From the NCBI GenBank assembly GCA_918797485.1, contig CAKKNE010000004.1:4402001-4466000 (forward strand): a DNA stretch of 64,000 nucleotides, read 5' to 3'. The position numbers and the translations under genes are program-made. Below, piece after piece: positions 59,421 through 64,000 of the stretch; the stretch's first letter is position 1; each line of letters begins with the position of its first letter. Source of the DNA: Pelagomonas calceolata. Taxonomy: Eukaryota > Sar > Pelagophyceae > Pelagomonadales > Pelagomonadaceae. The notes beneath the pieces are model-generated. The model was not told where the DNA came from, ran no database searches, and was given only the letters and a program-made list of their open reading frames with translations.

Positions 59421-60461
59421 TTACTGTTGTCTACGTCTAGTACACCGCCAGAGCACTATCGACGAAGACGCGTACAGCGGGTGGCACTCGGCCTCGGCGA
59501 CGTCGAAGCGTTGATTAAGCGCCTCCTCGAGCCTGTCGTCGAGCTCTCGGTGGCGTTTTTTATGAGCGATCAACAGCTCCGCACCGACGACCGCGTCGAG
59601 CGCCCGCAGGAACGGCTCCAATAAATCCGCGCGGTAGATCGCGTCGGCCGACAGCACGAGGTCGTAGGGCCGCATGTCCATAATGTCCGCCGGCACTGCT
59701 TTCCTCCAGTCGTAGGCCATAGTCATGACTGAGCCGCCCGCCGCGTCGACGAGCGACCGGTGCGTCGCGCACCGTTGTAAGGTGCGCGGTACCACGTCGC
59801 TCAAATCCGTGAGCACGACGTCGCCGCCCCGAAGAGCTGCAGCTAAACCGGCCACTCCCAAACCGCTGCCCAATTCCAGGACGTTTTTTGGTGTTGTTTG
59901 ATTCCACTCGAGGGCCATCGCCAGGACGACGGACGCCTCCCAGACGCCGGCGGCCGGGCCCTGGCCCGCGCCGCAGGTACCACATTCACCTTGAGTGGGC
60001 ATGGCCGACGTCGTCAGGAGGGGCCGTCCATTTATCTGGAGCGTCCGCTCCTGGGGGCCCGTGCTCTCGTTGTCTCTTAATTCATTCGCCTCCTGTAAGT
60101 CGGCGCGGGCCTCGTCGCGCAACGACAGGTCCTCGAAATCCATCTCAATAGCTGTGGATAACGCCGCCGCCGCCTCGCGCCAGCGCCGCGCCGCGAGCAA
60201 GGCGCGGCCGCGCGTCACGGCGGCCGGCGCCCAGTGCGGGGCGGCCTCTGTAGCTTTCTGCGCGGCGACCAGAGCCTTTGCCGCCGACCGCTCGTCCTGA
60301 TCGTCGCTCGCGGCCAGCAGGACCTGGGCCGTCGCCTCCCAGGCTTTTGCATTTGATGCGTCTTCGGTCGTCGCTTCCGTTAAAGCTTCTAGTGCTCCTG
60401 CAAAGTCGCCCTCGATGGCTAGGGCTTGGCCTCGTTCTAGGGGTGTGTCTAGGGCTGCCAT
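59421..60461 (-). CDS. TPR plus METTL21-type protein methyltransferase
   Basis: 346 residues. Residues 1-130 form TPR helices (AIEGDFAGALEALTEATTED, AWEATAQVLLAASDD, PAAVTRGRALLAARRWREAA). Residues about 140-346 are a class I SAM methyltransferase of the Methyltransf_16 (METTL21/FAM86) group: GPAAGVWEASVVLAMALE, KNVLELGSGLGVAGLAAALR (SAM loop), VVLTDLSDVVPRTLQRC and RPYDLVLSADAIYRADLLE. The (D/S)AxY motif near the active site is DLVLSADAIY, which is usual for protein lysine methyltransferases. A fused TPR region may select the substrate. Single exon, tail-to-tail with the carrier gene. Confidence 0.85.
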   Translation of the reverse strand: MAALDTPLERGQALAIEGDFAGALEALTEATTEDASNAKAWEATAQVLLAASDDQDERSAAKALVAAQKATEAAPHWAPAAVTRGRALLAARRWREAAAALSTAIEMDFEDLSLRDEARADLQEANELRDNESTGPQERTLQINGRPLLTTSAMPTQGECGTCGAGQGPAAGVWEASVVLAMALEWNQTTPKNVLELGSGLGVAGLAAALRGGDVVLTDLSDVVPRTLQRCATHRSLVDAAGGSVMTMAYDWRKAVPADIMDMRPYDLVLSADAIYRADLLEPFLRALDAVVGAELLIAHKKRHRELDDRLEEALNQRFDVAEAECHPLYASSSIVLWRCTRRRQQ

Positions 60462-60792
60462 CGTCTCCCTGGAGCCGCGCGTCGGCTAGCGTAGGAGGGA
60501 GTAAAAAGAGCTGCTGGCCACAACAAGCAGGTCTGCGTGCTCGTAGAGCTTGGCCGCGTTCACAGGCGATTGATGTGATTAATTTGCGGATACTTGAGCA
60601 CGTCGTGCGGCAAAAACCGAGCAAAACCGAGCTTTAACTCGATTCCATGGGCTAGCTTATGGACACACTAGGATTTCCCCAAGCCACAGATTTTGCTGTC
60701 GGACTCGCTGCACAGCCGCGATTTCGCTGGTTCAAGGCGACTTTCCATCCCTGCGTCACCATATCTGGTCGGTGGCGCCTCGCGAAAACGCC
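60462..60792. other. Divergent promoter region with degenerate CTAG repeat
   Basis: Between the methyltransferase and the aldo-keto reductase. A degenerate reverse CTAG element (GCTAGCTTATGGACACACTAGG) lies at 60651-60672, 121 bp before the reductase ATG. No gene. Confidence 0.5.
60651..60672 (-). repeat. CTAG-bounded inverted repeat, degenerate copy
   Basis: GCTAGCTTATGGACACACTAGG shares only the ends (GCTAGC ... ACACTAG) with the canonical family, at a similar distance before a start codon. Confidence 0.5.
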
Positions 60793-61986
60793 ATGCGAGC
60801 CATGCACCGCTTTTGCTCCGGAGCTCTGCTCTTGGCAGCCGCTGCCCACGCCGCAGACGAGTTACAACTCGATTTCAAGCTCAATAATGGTAACCTATTT
60901 CCAGCGGTCGGACTGGGAATAGGAAACATGCAGCGCGACCGAATTCCCAACGTGCTCGGGACCGCGATGCTGCAGCACGGCGTACAACTCGTGGATACCG
61001 CGATGGCGTCAAATACAGATGCCGCACTGCGGGATACGCGCGGACTGCAAGTGGTCACGAAGGTCTGGTACACTCATTTAGGCTACGGGCGCACAAAACT
61101 GGCAGTGGAAGACATGCTCGACGGGTTAAATGGCTGCTGCGCGGTGACCATGCTGATCCACTGGCCGCGCTGCCGCGACGACATCAGCTGGATGCACTGC
61201 GCAGAAGAAGAGCGGGCCCTCCCGCAGCGCGTCAAGGACGCCGGACCTGCCCCAGCCGAGGACGCGTGGAAGGGCTCGTGGCGGGCCTTGGAGGAGTTCT
61301 ACGCCGCTGGGCGTCTTAAGAATATTGGCGTGAGCAATTTCGAGCTAGATGACCTGAACGAACTGCTCTCGTCCTGCAAGGTCGTCCCGCAAATTTACCA
61401 GGGCAACGCCTGGCAACTCTGGTTCCGGCCCGAAGTCTTGCAAAGACTCGGTGAGGAACGCGTCGTGTATCAGGCCTACAACGTCGTGAACGGCATCGTG
61501 ACGCGAGAAAGCGCCGCGCCGCGCGCCTACCGGGTGCTGGCGGACGTCGCGCGGGCGAAGAATGCAGACGTCGGCACCGTGGTCCTCGCGGCTCTGAAAC
61601 GTAGAGGGGTCGCCACTATCCCCCGCGCGTCGTCTCCGAACCATCTGGCGGCGAACGCGCCGCAAGCCGTCGCCTCGATAGCTCTCGACGACGGCGAGGC
61701 AGACACAATTGATGCCGCCATGAAGGCGCTCATGAGCGGCCGCGACCTCCCGCCGGAACAGCCGGTGGTCGCCACGTTCACGTCCTCGCTGGACGCCGCG
61801 GTCCGGCTCTTCTGGAGGAACCCGGACACCGGCGAGGAGGTGCTCAACGGTGAAGTCAGCGGGGGCGACGGCCTGCGGATCCACACCCACCCAGGCCATA
61901 CGTTCCGGGCCTACCGCGGCGACGAGCTCGTGCGGAGCTTTACGGTGACGGCTGAACGCGGCGGGGAGGAGGCGTTTGAGTTATGA
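60793..61986 (+). CDS. Aldo-keto reductase fused to VHL-like beta domain
   Basis: 397 residues from ATG 60793 with a signal peptide (MHRFCSGALLLAAAAHAADE). The AKR barrel covers about 25-310: LFPAVGLGIGNMQ, VQLVDTAMASNTDAALRD, LQVVTKVWYTHLG (Lys), VTMLIHWPR (His) and RLKNIGVSNFELDDL. The usual catalytic Tyr after DTAxxY is absent (DTAMASN), although the Asp, Lys and His of the tetrad are present. The C-terminal 80 residues resemble a VHL beta-type domain: AAVRLFWRNPDTGEEV and GLRIHTHPGHTFRAYRGDEL. So this may be a redox-inactive or altered reductase in the secretory pathway. Single exon. Confidence 0.8.
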   Translation: MRAMHRFCSGALLLAAAAHAADELQLDFKLNNGNLFPAVGLGIGNMQRDRIPNVLGTAMLQHGVQLVDTAMASNTDAALRDTRGLQVVTKVWYTHLGYGRTKLAVEDMLDGLNGCCAVTMLIHWPRCRDDISWMHCAEEERALPQRVKDAGPAPAEDAWKGSWRALEEFYAAGRLKNIGVSNFELDDLNELLSSCKVVPQIYQGNAWQLWFRPEVLQRLGEERVVYQAYNVVNGIVTRESAAPRAYRVLADVARAKNADVGTVVLAALKRRGVATIPRASSPNHLAANAPQAVASIALDDGEADTIDAAMKALMSGRDLPPEQPVVATFTSSLDAAVRLFWRNPDTGEEVLNGEVSGGDGLRIHTHPGHTFRAYRGDELVRSFTVTAERGGEEAFEL

Positions 61987-62015
61987 GTGTGTTGTTACGT
62001 TTTAGTGAGTTATGT

Positions 62016-62080
62016 CAGGCTCAGGCTAGTTACGTCGCGGGGTCCCCCGTACCCCTCCCGCTCCCCCCGGGCCCACCCGT
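62016..62080 (+). repeat. 65-bp dispersed repeat, copy 2
   Basis: Matches 2682-2746 at 64 of 65 positions (one A to G) and again precedes a CTAG element within 20 bp. Confidence 0.9.
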
Positions 62081-62086
62081 ATGTTT

Positions 62087-62110
62087 GCTAGTATCTTACA
62101 GGCCGCTAGC
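62087..62110 (+). repeat. CTAG-bounded inverted repeat, copy i
   Basis: GCTAGTATCTTACAG then GCCGCTAGC; 171 bp before the Sel1-gene ATG. Confidence 0.85.
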
Positions 62111-62280
62111 TGAAAAATATAAAAGCCACACGCAAGGTCGCAGTTGACGCTGGCGCCAAGCCGTCGTACCATAGTCGATCGAGCGTGACAGTGGTGTGCA
62201 CAAAGCGGTGAGCTCGCCGATTTTGCAATTTGCAACCCTGTAAAAGTAGATTGATAAAGCACGTGGCTGCAGACGCACTC

Positions 62281-63099
62281 ATGCATCGCGCACTCCCCGC
62301 TGCAGCCCTCGGCTGCATAGCTGCAGTAGCAAAAAGCGCGAGAAACGACGCCGCCGACGCGCCCCCGCCGCCAGCCTACAGCCGCGCAGCGCTCGGGCAC
62401 GACGCGCTCGGAGAGCGGTGGCCGCGCGACACGGCTGGCATGGTAGGCATCCCGAAGCGCGCGTGGCCGGAGCGCCAGCCGGAGATCGAAGAGGCCCCGG
62501 CGTTGCGCGAACTCTTACGAGCGTGCGAGGCCAAGGGTGAGACGTGCTCGGCCGAACGCTTCGTGCTCGCCACAGCTCTCATCGGGTCAAAGGATGACCA
62601 GGCCGAGGGCGCGGCCCTGTACGCCGTCGACGCCAATAATGACGCCGACGCGGCATGTGCGTTGGGCATCTGCTACCAAGGCGGGACGGGCGTCGACCTC
62701 GACGAGACCAGGGCCCTCGAGCTCTTCCGCGCGGCCGTGGCGAGGCAGAACCACGCCCAGAGTCACTACGAGCTTGGGGCGATGGCCTACGTGGGCCAGG
62801 GTATGGACGAGGATGAGTCGCTGGCCTTCGCGCACTGGGCCAAGGCGGCGGCCCAAGGGCACCCGGCGGCGGCGTTCATGCTGGGAGATGTGTATCTGGA
62901 GGGCCTCGCGGTGCCGAAGGACGCGGACCGAGCGCTGCGCTGGTTTGTTTTTGCGGGCGACCGGGGCCACCGCGGCGCGCGGTCGCGGGCCTTCGCGCTG
63001 ACGCAGCCCGAGACCACGGACGAGGAGACGGCCTCGGGGCGCTACACGGACGGGTCGCGCATGTCGATCGCGGACCGCGTGGCTTCTTCTTCGGAGTAA
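62281..63099 (+). CDS. Sel1-like repeat protein
   Basis: 272 residues from ATG 62281. MHRALPAAALGCIAAVAK looks like a signal peptide. From about residue 100 there are Sel1-like repeats: DAACALGICYQGGTGVD, QSHYELGAMAYVGQGMDEDE, AKAAAQGHPAAAFMLGDV and KDADRALRWFVFAGDRGHRGA, with the A-x(2)-LG-x(2)-Y-x(2)-G pattern. Such proteins act as adaptors, for example in ER-associated degradation (Sel1L/Hrd3). Partner unknown. The C terminus is short (RMSIADRVASSSE) with no ER signal. Single exon. Confidence 0.8.
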   Translation: MHRALPAAALGCIAAVAKSARNDAADAPPPPAYSRAALGHDALGERWPRDTAGMVGIPKRAWPERQPEIEEAPALRELLRACEAKGETCSAERFVLATALIGSKDDQAEGAALYAVDANNDADAACALGICYQGGTGVDLDETRALELFRAAVARQNHAQSHYELGAMAYVGQGMDEDESLAFAHWAKAAAQGHPAAAFMLGDVYLEGLAVPKDADRALRWFVFAGDRGHRGARSRAFALTQPETTDEETASGRYTDGSRMSIADRVASSSE

Positions 63100-63158
63100 G
63101 TACTGTGCTGTTTGTACTGAGTGCACTGAGTACGTGGTTTTTTTCGGTCCATCTGCGT

Positions 63159-63221
63159 GCCACGTCATCGAGCGGACGTCGCGTCGATGGCGTGGAGGTG
63201 GGCGCAACGATTCAGCACGAA
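63159..63221 (-). mobile_element. Introner relic (intergenic fragment of a long element)
   Basis: On the minus strand this stretch begins TTCGTGCTGAATCGT and contains CTCCACGCCATCGACGCGAC, and it aligns with IE6 positions 19940-20002. By eye about 55 of 63 bases match without gaps. Neither inverted end is preserved, so it is a dead internal piece outside any gene. Confidence 0.8.
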
Positions 63222-63230
63222 GGTGTGCTT

Positions 63231-63254
63231 GCTAGTGTCTTACAGGCCGCTAGC
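63231..63254 (+). repeat. CTAG-bounded inverted repeat, copy j
   Basis: GCTAGTGTCTTACAG then GCCGCTAGC, the same as copy b; 212 bp before the kinase ATG. Confidence 0.85.
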
Positions 63255-63465
63255 CCACGCGAGCTCGGAGCCAAGATTATCTGCCGTGGCGCCTCGCGGG
63301 CCGATCAAACTTGCCCCTCGCCTTATCAGATAGCCGGCGATTGTCCGGTGACGATTTCTAGCGCGCCGGCCGCTCAGCTTTGAGTGTTTCTCACTTGCCC
63401 GGTTTTTTCTCGCTTTGCCGGCGCCGCGGAGCCGCATGCGCCAGATATTTCCGGCCCAAGCGGAC

Positions 63466-64000
63466 ATGGAGCAGCATACCACGAAAAAAGTCTCGGGCGA
63501 GAAGCGCGGCCGCCCCTCTCTATCAGCGGAAGAAACCGCCGAGCAAAACCGCCTGCGGCTCTCGGCCTCGTTCAGAACCACCATGCACCACAAGGCCGGC
63601 TCGACTCTGAAGAAATACTCTGTCTTGAGGGAGTTTGCGCTCGGCGACGAGTTAGGAAGAGGCGGCAACGCGCAGCGCCGAATCATGACCTCACCGCGAG
63701 CACCCGACTCACCGATGGATTTGCGCGCAGGCTACGCGACCGTGTTCCTCGCGACGCCGACGGCCCCGGGCGCCGCGCCGCGCGCCGTCAAAGAACTGAA
63801 CCTGAAGCGCGTGAATGACATCGCCGCGCTCGAGGACGAGATAAAGACGTTGCGGCGCCTCGACCACCCGAACGTCGTGCGCCTCTACGACTGCTACCTG
63901 ACGACCGACGACTTCTTCATGGTGCTGGATCTGTGCCGCGCGGTGTGGCAATCAACTTTCGGGCGCCCCACGCCATCGACGCGACGTGCTTCCGTAGCTG
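63466..64000 (+). CDS. Protein kinase (5' part), two introners
   Basis: Partial at the right edge. Exons 63466-63664 and 63731-63932 by my model. Start MEQHTTKKVSGEKRG. A basic, disordered leader is followed by YSVLREFALGDELGRGG/YATVFLATP, the glycine-rich loop, restored when IE9 is removed. Then APRAVKELNLKRVND (VAIK-like Lys), a charged alpha-C helix (AALEDEIKTLRRLDHPNVVRL) and the hinge DDFFMVLDLCR. The catalytic lobe lies beyond the window, after introner IE10. Subfamily unclear; the YATVF and ILDHPNIV-like words fit CAMK/ULK-type Ser/Thr kinases. The position of the start is provisional. Confidence 0.78.
   Translation, partial: MEQHTTKKVSGEKRGRPSLSAEETAEQNRLRLSASFRTTMHHKAGSTLKKYSVLREFALGDELGRGGNAQRRIMTSPRAPDSPMDLRAGYATVFLATPTAPGAAPRAVKELNLKRVNDIAALEDEIKTLRRLDHPNVVRLYDCYLTTDDFFMVLDLCRAVWQSTFGRPTPSTRRASVA
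63665..63730 (+). mobile_element. Introner IE9, highly diverged (66-nt GC-AG intron)
   Basis: Donor GC of GCAACGCG (63665-63672), acceptor GCGCAG ending at 63730, then GCTACGCG: an 8-bp duplication with one mismatch. The ends CAGCGCCGAATCA and GGATTTGCGCGCAG are imperfect inverted repeats related to the family ends. 66 nt with no stop, so it is invisible as an ORF break. It lies exactly in the glycine-rich loop, and removal gives LGRGGYATVFLA. Confidence 0.78.
63933..64000 (+). mobile_element. Introner IE10, cut by window edge
   Basis: Donor GTGCCGCG (63933-63940), then CGGTGTGGCAATCA, ACTTTCGGGCGCC and CCACGCCATCGACGCGACG. The sequence after the core (TGCTTCCGTAGCTG) matches the corresponding part of long element IE1 (TGCTTTCAGTAGCTG), so it is probably a long form. 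The right end is outside the window. The left end CGG resembles IE4. Confidence 0.85.

Larger units (their letters stand above)
61987..62280. other. Intergenic region with 65-bp repeat and CTAG repeat
   Basis: Between the reductase and the Sel1 gene. Contains the second 65-bp repeat (62016-62080) and CTAG copy i (62087-62110). No gene supported. Confidence 0.7.
63100..63465. other. Intergenic region with introner relic and CTAG repeat
   Basis: Contains an introner relic (63159-63221, minus orientation) and CTAG copy j (63231-63254), then the upstream region of the kinase gene. Confidence 0.7.

Overview
The window is nuclear DNA from a photosynthetic stramenopile, most likely a pelagophyte of the Aureococcus/Pelagomonas kind. 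The evidence is: densely packed GC-rich genes on both strands, with most coding regions uninterrupted; proteins with bipartite plastid targeting (bL15c, a DUF493 protein, a lumenal PSII-like protein); core eukaryotic genes (SF3A2, USP39, 14-3-3, PrimPol, mS33, EFHC/RIB72, TEX9); and short intron-making DNA elements with terminal inverted repeats, of the kind published as introner elements in Aureococcus anophagefferens. I could not search databases, so the taxon is an inference.

Layout. 1-5.2 kb: end of SF3A2, an EF-hand protein, L-rhamnonate dehydratase, and a cold-shock/U-box gene. 5.3-17.3 kb: one giant minus-strand gene (five exons, 3,916 aa by my exon model) with BspA-like, LNR, WSC-like, FG-GAP, EGF-like, multi-membrane and long disordered regions. 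17.7-26.9 kb: a lumenal PSII-like protein, a TOG/HEAT-like protein, a type I membrane protein, 14-3-3, a GT61 glycosyltransferase, an ankyrin-J-domain protein and a DUF493 protein. 27-39.8 kb: a cupin-ThDP enzyme fusion, a glucosidase II beta-like lectin, plastid bL15, a zinc-finger/ankyrin protein, PrimPol, a triple cysteine-dioxygenase protein, TEX9 and a BI-1/TMBIM protein. 39.8-51 kb: a large cysteine-rich secreted protein, a PH-domain protein, a damaged LPMO-chitinase gene, mS33, USP39, a cysteine-rich PLAC8-like protein and a TPR protein. 51-64 kb: a pentameric ligand-gated channel, two unknowns, EFHC/RIB72, a PIN-like carrier, a TPR-methyltransferase, an aldo-keto reductase/VHL-like fusion, a Sel1 protein and the start of a kinase.

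The main discovery is a family of introner elements. Nine complete copies and one cut by the window edge interrupt genes. Each has inverted ends close to CTGTGTGGAAATCA...TGATTTCCACACAG and is flanked by 7-9 bp (usually 8 bp) target-site duplications. In nine of ten the element end supplies the acceptor (CACAG or a variant) and the duplicated target supplies a GT or GC donor. Removing exactly one repeat period then restores the frame and the expected protein domain (U-box, transmembrane helix, FG-GAP repeat, MRH domain, ThDP fold, kinase glycine loop). They work in both orientations. A 63-bp relic of a long copy lies between genes. Other dispersed families are a CTAG-bounded 23-24 bp inverted repeat upstream of many genes, a 65-bp repeat present twice beside it, and a 20-bp motif just after two stop codons.
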